A stretch of 64,000 nt of DNA from Myotis daubentonii (lineage: Eukaryota > Chordata > Mammalia > Chiroptera > Vespertilionidae): NCBI RefSeq assembly GCF_963259705.1, contig NC_081842.1, forward strand, positions 185,012,349-185,076,348. The letters run 5' to 3'. Made by a program: the position numbers and the translations under genes. Positions within the stretch are counted from its first letter, which is position 1, and each line of letters begins with the position of its first letter. The notes under the pieces are model-generated. The model worked only from the letters and a program-made list of their open reading frames with translations, was not told the DNA's origin and searched no databases. This document shows, in pieces, positions 35,675 to 46,690 of the stretch.

Positions 35675-36955
35675 CGAACCCAGTGAGCACCAAAGCCCCA
35701 TTGAAGCAAGTCCTGCTCCATAGGGGTATCTCCTGCACAACAGCTCTTCTGCTGTAGTTGCAACTGGTACACACAGCCAATAGGCCTGGTGGTCAATCCC
35801 TCTGAGTAACACCAACAGCAATCAAGGCTCAACTACAACAGGATAGTGCATACAGCTCACAGAAGGGTGCACCTGTAGTGCTCAGCTCAGGTGACTGGGG
35901 AAGCTGAGCCACTGGGCCCTACTGGACACCTACTACACAAAGCCACTCTACCAATTCCAGGAGACATAGCAGCTCTACCTAATACATAGAACCAAACACA
36001 GAGAAGCAACCACAATGTGAGACAAAGAAACATGTCACAAATAAAAGAACAAGTAAGGGGGAGAGATCAACCAAAGGACTTATATGCAAGCATATAGGCC
36101 TAACCAATGGACACGGACAACAGGGGGGTGAGGGCATGAGTTGAGGGATAGGGGGTAACGTGGGGATAAGGACACATATGTAATAACTTAATAAAAAAAA
36201 AAAAAAGAAATCTCTAGAAAAAGAACTAAATGAATAGGAGCAAGCAACATACCAGATAAAGAGTATAAGGATACTCAAGGAACTTTGTGAGAACTTCAAG
36301 GAACTTTGCTCATCAATGACATAAAAAAGGACTAGTCATAAATGAAGGATAATTTACAGGGAATCAAGAGTAGTGCAGAGGATGCTGAAAATCAAATTAT
36401 GTTGTGGAATCAAAAAACACCCAATCAGCACAGGAAAAACAAAAATGAACCCAAAAATATGAAGATAGAGCAAGGAGCCTCTGGGACAGCTTCAAGAGTA
36501 TCAACATTCGCATTTTGGGGTGCCCGAAGGAGAAGAAACTGAAAACGTGAAAAAATAATGATAGAAAACTTCCCTTACCTGGTGAAAGAGATACACTAAC
36601 AAATCCAGGAAGCACAAAGAATCCCAAAGAACATGAACCTAATGAGGCACACACCAAGTTACATCATAATTAAAATGCCAAAGATTAAAGACAAAGAGAG
36701 AATCTTAAAAGCAGCAAAAGAAAAACAGTTACCTACAAGGGAGTGTCCATAAGACTGTCAGCTGATTTCTCAACAGAAACTTCGCAGGCCTGAGGGAGTG
36801 GCAAGAAATATTCAAAATGATGAAAAGCAAGGACCTACAACCAAGATTACCCAGCAAAGCTATCATTTAGAATTGAAGGTCTGATAAAGAGTTTCACAGA
36901 TAAGAAAAAGCTAATGGAGTACACCACCAAACCAGTACTACGTGAAATGTTGAAC
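35675..36955 (+). mobile_element. L1 LINE 5' UTR end and decayed ORF1, right of the provirus
   Basis: Continues the L1 of 28441-29098. From about 36200 the text follows L1 ORF1 order: GAAAAAGAACTAAATGAATA, CAACATTCGCATTTTGGGGT (RRM NIRI motif), CACACCAAGTTACATCATAA, GACTGTCAGCTGATTTCTCA and CTATCATTTAGAATTGAAGG. Stops and indels break all frames. A roughly 140-bp L1 3' tail (about 36052-36198, ending in poly-A) sits inside it. The L1 ends near 36955. Confidence 0.8.
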
Positions 36956-36964
36956 CGATTTAAC

Positions 36965-37066
36965 TTTGAATATGAAGGCACTGAGGTTCAGAAAGCTTAA
37001 GTCACTTCCATAGTTGCATATTCAATAATTGGTAGAGCTGGAATTCAAACCCAGAGCCTGTGTTTT
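36965..37066 (-). mobile_element. MIR SINE relic
   Basis: GCACTGAGGTTCAGAAAGCT, then GCTGGAATTCAAACCCAGAG, the reversed MIR core. Confidence 0.65.
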
Positions 37067-37074
37067 AGTCAGTT

Positions 37075-37878
37075 TTTTTTGTTTTTAATTAAATTTATTG
37101 GGGTGACATTGGTTAATAAGATTATAGAGGTTTCAAGTGTACATTTCGATGGTACATGATCTGTATATTGCATTGTGTGCCCACTACCCAAAATCAAATC
37201 ATCTTCCATCACCATATATTTGGCCCCCTTTACCTTTTACTGTCCCCACCCCCCTTCTTTCTGGTAATCACCATAGTATTATTTGTATCTATGAATTGCA
37301 GTTTTACATACCACATGTGAGTAAAATCTTACGGTTCTTAGCTTTTCCTGACTGACTTATTTCACTTAGCATAATATTCTCAAAGTACATCCATGTTGCT
37401 GCAAATGGCAATATTTCATTTTTTTTATGGCTGAATAGTATTTCATAGTGTATATGTACCATATCTTCTTTGTCCTTGATCTTTATAATGTATCAAAGGA
37501 CACTTTGATTATCTCCATGTCTTGGACACCGTGAATAGTGCTGCAATGAACATAGGGGTGCATATATCTTGGTGAATAAATGTTTTGAAGGTAGATACCC
37601 AGAAGAGAGATTGCTGGGTCATATGGTAACACTTTTCTTAATTTTTTAAAAAAATATATTGATTTTTTACAGAGAGGAAGGGATAGAGATAGAAACATCG
37701 ATGAGAGAGAAACCTCGATCAGCTGCCTCCTGCACACCTCCCACTGGGAAGTGTGCCCACAACCAAGGTACATGCCCTTGACTGGAATCGAACCTGGGAC
37801 CCTTCAGTCCGCAGGCCGATGCTCTATCCACTGAGCCAAACCAGTTAGGGCTCTTTTCTTAATTTTGAAAAGAATTCT
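37075..37878 (-). mobile_element. Older L1 LINE 3' end
   Basis: Reversed L1 3' end: AATTTATTGGGGTGACATTG, GTTTCAAGTGTACATTTCGA, TTATTTCACTTAGCATAATA and GTGCTGCAATGAACATAGGG. Split by the SINE at 37646-37852 and then by the younger L1 at 37879. Confidence 0.8.
37646..37852 (-). mobile_element. Ves SINE
   Basis: Target duplication CTTTTCTTAATTTT is exact at 37632-37645 and 37853-37866. Confidence 0.93.
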
Positions 37879-39371
37879 CTGTTGTTTAAATATTACATAG
37901 TATTACATTTGTCTCCTTTTTTCCTCATTGACCTCTCCCCGGCCACCCCTATCCCCCAGCATATGCCCTCACCCTCCTAATGTCTGTGTCCATTGGTTAT
38001 GCTTACGTGCATGCATACAAGTCCTTTGGTTGATCTCTTACCCCTTTCCCACCACCCTTTCCTGCCTTTCCTCTGAAGTTCAATGGTCTGGTCGCTGCTT
38101 CTATGTCTTTGGCTCTATTTTTGTTCATCAATTTATGTTGTTCATTAAATTCCACAAATGAGTGAGATCATATGATATTTATCTTTCTCCGACTGGCTTG
38201 TTTCACTTAGCATAATGCTCTCCATGTCCATCCATGCTGTTGGGAATGGTAAGAGTTTTTTCTCTTTCACAGCATCTCTTAGATGATTAGTGACTTTGAG
38301 CATGTTTTCATGTCTCGTGGCCTTCTGTATGTCCACTTTCGAAAAGTGTCTGTATAAGTTCATTGCCCATTTTTGATTGGATTGTTTATCTTCCTTTTGT
38401 TAAGATGTATGAGTTCCCTATAAATTTCGGAGATTAGGCCCTTGTCAGATATAACATTGGCAAATATGTTCTCCCATCCAGTGGCCTTTCTTGTTTTGTT
38501 GATGGTTTCTTTTGCTGTGCAGAAGCTTTTTATTTTGATGTAGTCCCATTTGTTTATTTTCTTATTTTCCATTGCCCTAGGAGCTGTGTCAGTAAAGATA
38601 TTGCTACAACACATGCCTGATATTTTGCTGCCTATGGAGTCTTCTAAGATTTTTATGGTTTCCTGTCTTAAATTTAAGTCCTTTAACGATTTTGAGTTTA
38701 TTTTTGTGTATGGTGTAAGTTGGTGAACTAGTTTCATTTTTTTGCATCTATCTGCCCAATTTTCCCAACACCGTTTATTGAAGAGACTATCTTGAGAACG
38801 TCAGTCTTTTTTATACACCAATACTGAACTCACAGAAAGAGAAGCAACAAAAATAATCCCATTTACCATTTCACCAAAAAAACTAAGATACTTAGGAATA
38901 AACTTAACCAAGAACATAAAAGACCTGTACTTGGAAAACTACAGGAGATTGAAAAAAGAGATAGAGGAAGACATAAACAAATGGAAGAGTATATATCATG
39001 TTCATGGATTGGTAGAATCAACATCATTAAAATGTCCATACTACCCAAAGCAATCTACAGATTCAATGCAATTCCCATTAAAATACCAACTCATATTCAC
39101 AGACCTAGAAAAATTTATATGGAATAAAAAACAATAACAACTCGAATAGTCACAGCAATCTTGAGAAAGAAGAACAACGGATGGATCACAATACCAGTCA
39201 TCAAGCTATATTACAAAGCCACGGTTCTCAAAACTGCCTGGTCCTGGCACAAGAACAGATATATAGACCAATGGAACAGAACAGAGAACCCAGAAATTGA
39301 CCCAAGCCATTATGCTCAATTAATATTTGACAAAGGAGGCAAGAGCATACAATGGAGCCAAAACTTTGACT
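37879..39371 (-). mobile_element. 5'-inverted (twin-primed) L1 insertion
   Basis: 37879 to about 38794 is an L1 3' UTR and ORF2 end on the minus strand. About 38800-39371 is ORF2 sequence on the plus strand. The L1 positions meet: the + part ends at CAATGGAGCCAAAA and the - part begins at AAGATAGTCTCTTCAATAAA, adjacent in intact L1 (compare 42930-42945). This is the classical twin-priming structure. Frames are broken. Confidence 0.85.
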
Positions 39372-39373
39372 GA

Positions 39374-39430
<57 letters not shown>

Positions 39431-39431
39431 A
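39374..39431 (+). repeat. (CTAT)n microsatellite
   Basis: About 14 CTAT units at the junction between the inverted L1 and a Helitron; the Helitron's CCTATCTAATAAAA-like 5' end may have seeded it. Confidence 0.95.
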
Positions 39432-39653
39432 TCTAATTTGCAAAGTGTCCCCTCAGGAGTTCCACCAGGAGACCGAGAGATCGATCGCTCATTATGATGT
39501 GTGATGACCACCAGGAGGTGGTGCGGAACGAAGGAAGGTCCCAGCTGGTCGCCAGAAGCCAGGGAAAGGAGCCAGAAGGCTCCAATTGGCCCTGATCACC
39601 AGCCAGGCCTAGGGACCCTATCCATGCATGAATTTTGTGCACTGGGCCTCTTG
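39432..39653 (+). mobile_element. HeliBatN-type Helitron
   Basis: Contains ATGATGTGTGATGACCACCA (shared with 18419-18439) and ends GCATGAATTTTGTGCACTGG, then GCCTCTTG and T, a CTAG-type terminus with one change. The 5' end is altered or replaced by the microsatellite. Confidence 0.85.
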
Positions 39654-39938
39654 TAATTTTATAAATAGATACATTTTATACACCAACCACATGCAAAAAT
39701 TTGTATAATTGTATGTGTTAGTTTTTTCTTATTTTGTGTTGCCATCAGTAAGCTCCATTTTTCTTTTTACCTCACTCTGTTTTTAGAGACAGACTACACA
39801 AGGTAACTATATTCCTTTTGACAATTCTTCAGATATTATTTCCCATTTCTCCAGGGTAAATATCTTTAGTAGTTCATTTAACTATTTCACAGTTACGTTG
39901 AAATTAAATTGCATACTATATAGGGATATATTCTATAG

Positions 39939-40168
39939 CAGTGATGGCGCACCTTTTGAGCTCGGCGTGTCAGCATTTTGAAAAACCCTAACTTAACTCA
40001 TGTGCCGTGTCACATATAGAAATTTTTTGATATTTGCAACCATAGTAAAACAAAGACTTATATTTTTGATATTTTATATATTTAAATGCCATTTAACAAA
40101 GAAAAATCAACCAAAAAATGAGTTCGCGTGTCACCTCTGACACACGTGTCATACGTTCGCCATCACTG
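39939..40168. mobile_element. hAT MITE
   Basis: Inverted ends CAGTGATGGCGCACC and CGTTCGCCATCACTG, with a GTGTCAC-rich subterminal region. 230 bp, no transposase. An 8-bp target duplication is not obvious. Confidence 0.75.
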
Positions 40169-40433
40169 TCATGGTGACTGTAGTTTTCAACAGTGTATGG
40201 TACATTTGGAATTTGCTAAAAGAGTAGATCTTCTCATCACAAGAAAAAATTATAACTGTGAGGTGATTAATGATAACTAAACTTATGGTAATTATTTCAC
40301 AGAATATACATATATCAAATCATTATGCTGTGCTAATACAATATTATACAGGATGGAGCAAAAGTAGATTTACAGATGTGAGTAAATGAAACAAGAGTTT
40401 ATGCTTGTTGATATTAGTTAATCATATTATTTA

Positions 40434-40879
40434 CTAGAGGCCGGTGCACGAAATTCTTGTGTGGGTATGGTCCCTAGGCCTGCCCTGTGATCAGGGTCAA
40501 CTTCCCTGGCTGCCCTAGCTGGCCCCACCCACTGCCGCCACCCACCCCCGGTTCCCCATTTGCCATTGGGTGATCGGAGCATGATGGCCAGGGGGAAGGG
40601 ACCGAGAGGTTGGCCATTCCCACCCACTCACCAACCCTGCCCCACCGTGGGTTGCCCTCTGTGTGTGGGGCGACCAGCGGGGCAGGGGCCTGGCCTGGTG
40701 CTGCCTGCATCCCCCGCCACCCACCCCTCATTCTTCATTTGCCATTGGGCATCGGAGCCTGCCGGCTGGGGAAAGGGACCAAGAGGTGGTCAGTGCGCCT
40801 CATAGTGACTGGTTGAGCAGTCGTTCTGGTTATTTCTCCATGAGGGTCAATTTGCATATTACCCTTTTATTATATAGGA
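40434..40879 (-). mobile_element. HeliBat-type Helitron A (complete)
   Basis: Minus-strand 5' end TCCTATATAATAAAAGGG at 40879 and 3' end GGCCTCTAG at 40434 before host T. Octamer ATTTGCAT at 40850-40857. Interior GC-rich and non-coding. Confidence 0.9.
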
Positions 40880-40880
40880 T

Positions 40881-41548
40881 AGAGGCCTGGTGCATGGGTG
40901 GAGGCTGGCCGGTCTGCCCTGATGGGGACCCCGGATTGGGGTGGGGGTCCCTGATGCGGGGTGGGGCTGGCTGGGGTGAGGGGCTGTGGGGGTTTGCAAG
41001 CCAGCCACACCCCAGATCAGGGTGGGGATTCCCTCTGGGGGTGGGCTGACCCGGGTGAGGGACCACGGGGGTTTGCAGGCCAGCCACGCCCCCGATCCTC
41101 GTGGAGGGGGGTCCCCACTGGGGAGCGGGGCCGGCTGGGGCAAGGGGCCGCAGTCATTCTGGTCTCTTGTCATTCTGGTTGTTCCGCTGTTTTAGTCACT
41201 GGGCTTTTATTGTACAGGCAGTCCTCGGGTTACGTCGGACTCGACGAACGTCGTTTCGTGGTTATGTCACCATCTCCCATTTATTTATTAAAAAAAATTT
41301 CTGTCATTTCGACGTATGTACATATGTGCTTTATGTTTTTTATTATTTATTTACCACAAATAAAGGTCAGGAATTGTTATCTTTCTTTTCAATTTTTTTT
41401 ACTGTTTCACTTCATTACTGCTGTGTATTTGCTCTGTGTGAGTGATGTTGGTGCTTATGTAGGTGGGTTCCAACTTACGGCGAAAATCGCATTACGTCAT
41501 GTCATAGGAACGGATCTCAGAAGTAACCTGAGGACCTACTGTATAGGA
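40881..41548 (-). mobile_element. HeliBat-type Helitron B (tandem to A)
   Basis: Its 3' end CACCAGGCCTCTAT abuts the 5' end of Helitron A without spacer. Its 5' end TCC.TATA is at 41548, split by the MITE at 41215-41541. The interior has about 70-bp repeats (GGGTTTGCARGCCAGCCAC). Confidence 0.82.
41215..41541. mobile_element. Tigger-like MITE inside Helitron B
   Basis: Inverted ends CAGGCAGTCCTCGGGTTAC and GTAACCTGAGGACCTACTG with TA target duplication at 41213-41214 and 41542-41543. 327 bp, with no transposase frame recognised. Confidence 0.85.
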
Positions 41549-41890
41549 TTTGTATTACAACTGTAAACCTACTTTTGCTCACCCTATATACCAATTACAT
41601 TTTATTTTATTTTATTTTTTTTAAATATATTGCTTAAAGTATTACAAAGGGTATTACATATGTGTCCATTTTATCCCCCTGCCCTAGACAGTTCCCTAGC
41701 CTCCCCTATCGCCCAGTGCCTTATGTCCATTGGTTATGCTTATATGCATGCATACAAGTCCTTTAGTTGATCTCTTACCCCCCTACCTCCTGCCCCACAA
41801 CCCTCCCCGGCCTTCCCGCTGCAGTTTGACAATCTGTTTGAGGCAGCTCTGCCTCTGTATCTATTATTGTTCAAAAGTTTATAATGGTCT

Positions 41891-44800
41891 CTATTGTCCA
41901 TGAATGAGTGAGATCATGTGGTATTTTTCCTTTATTGACTGGCTTATTTCACTTAGCATAATGCTCTCCAGTTCCATCCATGCCGTTGCAAATGGTAAGA
42001 GTTCCTTCCTTTTTACAGCAGCATAGTATTCCATCGTGTAGATGTACCACAGTTTTCTAATCCATTCATCTACTGATGGGCACTTAGGCTGTTTCCAGAT
42101 CTTAGCTATGGTGAATTGTGCTGCTATGAACATAGGGGTGCATATATCCTTTCTGATTGGTGTTTCTGGTTTCTTGGGATATATTCCTAGAAGTGGGATC
42201 ACAGGGTCAAATAGGAGTTCCATTTTCAGTTTTTTGAGGAAACTCCATACTGTCTTCCATAGTGGCTGCACCAGTCTGCATTCCCACCAGCAGTGCACAA
42301 GTGTTCCTTTTTCTCCACATCCTCTCCAGCACTTGTCGTTTGTTGATTTGTTGATGATAGCCAGTCTGACCGGTGTGAGATGGTACCTCATTGTTGTTTT
42401 GATTTGCATCTCTCGGATGATTAGTGACTTTGAGCATGTTTTCATATGTCTCTTGGCTTTCTGAATGTCCTTTTGAAAGGTGTCTATTTAGGTCCTTTGC
42501 CCATTTTTTGATTGGATTGTTTATCTTTCTTTTGTTAAGTTGTATGAGTTCCCTATAAATTTTGGAGATTAGGGCCTTATCAGATATGTCATTGGCAAAT
42601 ATGTTTTCCCACACAGTGGGTTTTCTCGTTGTTTTGTTGATGGTTTCTTTTGCTGTGCAGAAGCTTTTTATTTTGAGGTAGTCCCATTTGTTCATTTTCT
42701 CTTTAGTTTCAAGTGCCCTCGGAGCTGTATCAGTGAAGAAATTGCTTCGGCATATGTCTGAGATTTTGTTGCCTTTGGATTCTTCTAGAATTTTTATGGT
42801 TTCCTGACGTACATTTAAGTCCTTTATCCATTTTGAGTTTATTTTTGTGTATGGTGTAAGTTGGTTGTCTAGTTTCATTTTCTTGCATATATCTGTCCAA
42901 TTTTCCCAACACCATTTATTGAAGAGACTATCTTGGCTCCATTGTATGTTCTTGCCTCCTTTGTCAAATATTAATTGAGCATATTGGTTCAGGCCGATTT
43001 CTGGGCTCTCCATTCTATTCCATTGATCTATATGCCTATTCTTGTGCTAGTACCAGGCAGTTTTGAGAACAGTGGCTTTGTAATACAACTTGATATCTGG
43101 TATTGAGATCCCACCTACTTTGTTCTTTTTCAGGATTGCTGCAGCTATTTGGGGTCTTTTTTTATTCCAGATGAATTTTTGGAGAGTTCGTTCTAGATCT
43201 CTGAAGTATGCCGTTGGTATTTTAATGGGAAGTGCGTTGAATTTATAGATTGCTTTGGGTAGTATGGACATTTTAATGATGTTGATTCTACCAATCCATG
43301 AACACGGTATGTTCTTCCATCTGTTTATGTCTTCCTCTATATCTTTTTTCAACGTCCTGTAGTTTTCTGAGTAGAGGTCTTTTACCTCTTTAGTTAAGTT
43401 TATTCCTAGGTAGCTTAATTTTTTTGGTGTGATGGTAAACGGGATTGTTTTTATAATCTCTCTTTCTGAAAGTTCACTATTGGTGTATAGAAATGCCTCA
43501 GATTTCTTGGGGTTAATTTTGTATCCTGCTACATTGCCAAATTCATGTATTAAGTCTAGTAGCTTTTTGATGGAGTCTCTAGGGTTTTGTATGTATAATA
43601 TCATGTCATCTGCAAATAAGGACAGTTTTACTTCCTCTTTTCCAATTTGGATGCCTTTTATTTCTTCTTCTTGCCGAATTGCAATGGCTAACACTTCCAG
43701 TACTATGTTGAACAGGAGTGGTGAGAGGGGGCATCCCTGTCTTGTTCCTGTTCTTAGGGGAAATGGTGTTAGTTTTTGTCCATTGAGTATGATGTTGGCT
43801 GTGGGCCTGTCATATATGGCTTTTATTATGTTGAGGTATGATCCTTCTACTCCCACCTTGCTGAGAGTTTTTATCAAAAATGGGTGTTGAATTTTGTCAA
43901 ATGCTTTTTCTGCATCAATTGATATGACCATGTGGTTTTTTTCTTTCAATTTGTTTATGTGATGTATCACATTGATTGATTTGCAGATATTGTACCATCC
44001 TTGCATCCCTGGGATAAATCCTACTTGGTCATGGTGTATGATCTTTCTGATGTACTGCTGGATCCGATTTGCTAAGATTTTGTTGAGGATTTTGGCATCT
44101 ATGTTCATGAGGGATATTGGCCTGTAATTCTCTTTCACTGTGTTGTCTTTACCTGGTTTTGGTATTAGGGTGATGCTGGCTTCATAGATTGAGCTTGGAA
44201 GTGTTCCTTCCTCTTGAATTTTTTGTAGTAGTCTGAGAAGGATAGGTTTTAGTTCTTTCTTGAATGTTTGCTAAAACTCCCCTGTGAAGCCGTCTGGTTC
44301 TGGGCTTTTGTTTGATGGAAGCTTTTGGATGACTGCTTCAATTTCTTCCATAGTTATTGGCCTGTTGAGATTTTTAGATTCTTCCTGATTGAGTTTTGGA
44401 ATGTTGTATTTTTCTAGGAATTTGTCCATTTCCTCCAGGTTGTCTAGTTTGTTGGGGTAGAGCTGTCCATAGTATTTTTTAACAATCATTTGTATTTCTG
44501 TGGGGTCTGTTGTTATTTCGCGTCTATCCTTTCTGATTTTGTTTATTTGGGTCCTCTCTCTTTGCTTCTTGGTGAGTCTGGCTAGAGGTTTGTCAATCTT
44601 GTTTATCCTTTCAAAGAACCAGCTCTTGGTTTCATTGATTTTCTGTATTGTTTTTTTGGTCACTATGTCATTTATTTCTGCTCTAATCTTTATTATCTCC
44701 TTCCTTCTGCTCACTCTGGGGTTTTCTTGTTGCTGTCTTTCTAATTCTTTGAGTTGTAGAGTTAGATGATTTACTACCATTTTTTCTTGTTTTTTGAGAT

Positions 44801-45708
44801 AGGCCTGTAGAGCTATAAACTTCCCTCTCAGGACTGCTTTCATTGGGTCCCATAGGTTTTGGATTGTTGTGTTTTCAGTGTCATTAGTTTCCAGGATGTT
44901 GAATTTCTTCTTTGATTTCATTGGTAACCCAATCAATATTTAATAGCATGCTATTCAGCTTCCAGGTGTTTGAGTATTTTGGGTTGTTTTTATTGTAGTT
45001 TATTTCTAGTATTATGCCATCGTGGTCTGCGAAGACGCTTTTTATGATTTCAATCTTCTTGAATTTGGGGATACTTTGCTTTTGACCCAATATATGGTCT
45101 ATTTTTGAATATGTCTTAGGAGCACATGAGTAGAATGTATATTCCGTGGCATTGGGGTGAAGTGTTCTGAAGATGTCTATTAAGTCTATCTGATCTAGTG
45201 AGTCATTTAGGATTGCTGTGTCTTTGCTGATTGTTTGTCTAGAGGACTTATCCAGTGCTGTCAGTGGTGTATTAAAGTCCCCTACTCTGATTGTATTGTT
45301 GTCGATCTCTCCTTTGATATCTTCCAGGAGTTTTTTTATGAATTTGGGTGCTCCTGCATTGGGTGCATATACGTTTACCAGAGTTATATCTTCTTGTTGT
45401 ATTGATCCCTTTAGTATTATGAAGTGGCCTTCCTTATCTCTCGTTATGGCCTTCACTTTGAGGTCTATTTTGTCTGATATAAGTATTGCTACCCCAGCTT
45501 TCTTTTCCTTTCCATTTGCCTGAAAGATATTTTTCCATCCTTTCACTTTCAGTCCGTGTGAGTCCCTTCTAATGAGGTGGGTTTCTTGTAGACAGCAGAT
45601 GTATGGGTCATGTTTTTTTATCCATTCATCCACTCGATGTCTTTTGTTTGGAGCATTTAGTCCGTTTACGTTTAAAGTTATTATTGAAAGGTACTTGTTT
45701 GTAGCCAT
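41891..45708 (-). pseudogene. L1 ORF2 (endonuclease-reverse transcriptase), disabled
   Basis: L1 ORF2p nicks target DNA and reverse-transcribes L1 RNA. The start MATNKYLSIITLNVNGLNAP at 45708 opens the AP-type endonuclease (LQETH, VGDFNT, KIDHIL). The RT domain keeps [14 protein letters not shown] and the catalytic [13 protein letters not shown]-like cysteine motif ([14 protein letters not shown]) is near the C-terminus, and the frame ends ISLIHGQ. Four lesions disable it: a frameshift near 44900, TAG near 44268 (normally Tyr), TAG near 43045 (normally Trp) and a frameshift near 42470. The length of about 1270 codons is normal for L1. The 27-aa-scale overlap of frames near 44900 reflects the shift, not two genes. 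Confidence 0.92.
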
Positions 45709-45757
45709 TTCTTTTTATGTGTGGCTGTTTTCTTTCTGAGCTTTTTATTTCTTATTT

Positions 45758-46690
45758 TTATACCAGTCCCTCTAGCATTCCTTGCATGGCTGGCTTGGTG
45801 GTGATAAACTCCCTTAGCCTTTTTTTTGTCTGTGAAGCTTCTTATTTCCCCTTCAAGCTTGAATGATAGCCTTGCTGGATAGAGTATTCTTGGATTCAGT
45901 CCTTTGCTTTGCATCACTTTGTAAATTTCTGTCCATTCTTTTCTGGCCTGATGTGTTTCTGTTGAGAAATCATTTGACAATCTAATGGGAGATCCCTTGT
46001 ATGTAACTTTCCGTCTCTCTCTTGCAGCCTGTAAGATTCTCTCTTTGTCCTGAACATTTGCCATGGTGATTATGATGTGTCTTGGTGTGGGTCTTTTCGG
46101 GTTCACCTTGTTTGGGACTCTCTGGGCTTGTGTGACTTTTTTCTTCCCCACCTCAGGGAAGTTTTCTGATATTATTTCTTCTAAAAGGTTTTCTAATCCT
46201 TGTTCATCCTTCTGTTGTTCTGGTACCCCTATTATTCGTATGTTGTTTCGTTTCATGTTGTCCCAAACCTCCCTTAGGCTCTCCTCCTGTCTTTTAATTT
46301 TTTTCTCCAATTGCAGTACATTTTGGGTGTGTTTTGCTTCCTTGTCTTCTAATTCACTAATTTGGTCCTCCGCTTCTCCTAGTCTACTGTTGATACTTTC
46401 AATGGAGTTTTTCATTGCGGCTATATCACTCTTCATTTCTTCTTGGTTCTTACTTAAGTTGTTGATTTTTTCATCTGTTTCTTCTAGCTTCTTCCATATG
46501 TTATTGATTTTTTCATCTGTTTCTTCTTGCTTCTTGCAGAGGTTGTCGATTTTTCCTCCATCCGCTTTATGCACTCTAGGACCCTTATTCTGAATTCTTT
46601 TTCTGTCATGTTGCATGCCTCTGTATTACTTAGCTGCTTTTCTGGAGAGTCCTCCTTCTCTTTCCTTTGGGGGTTTCTTTGTCTACCCAT
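45758..46690 (-). pseudogene. L1 ORF1 (RNA-binding chaperone), frameshifted
   Basis: ORF1p coats L1 RNA. The start MGRQRNPQRKEKEDS is at 46690. A coiled coil with repeated EETDEKINN units follows, then the RRM (NNIRIIGVPEQQ) and the C-terminal domain (PTPRHIIITMANVQDKERIL; GSPIRLSNDFSTET). Two lesions: loss of one base in an A-run (46550-46554) early in the coiled coil, and an inserted G near 45818 that throws the last 20 residues out of frame; without it the protein would stop at 45758. The length of about 311 residues is typical. Confidence 0.88.

Larger units (their letters stand above)
40349..41586. mobile_element. Mariner-like MITE interrupted by two Helitrons and a Tigger-like MITE
   Basis: Ends CAGGATGGAGCAAAAGTAGA and CTACTTTTGCTCACCCTA next to TA match the MITE at 18310-18757. 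All but about 120 bp of this interval is later insertions. Confidence 0.82.

Noticed and set aside
46063..46593. 176-codon + strand frame
   Set aside because: Exact antisense shadow of L1 ORF1; Phe/Ser/Leu-rich composition mirrors the Lys/Glu coiled coil.
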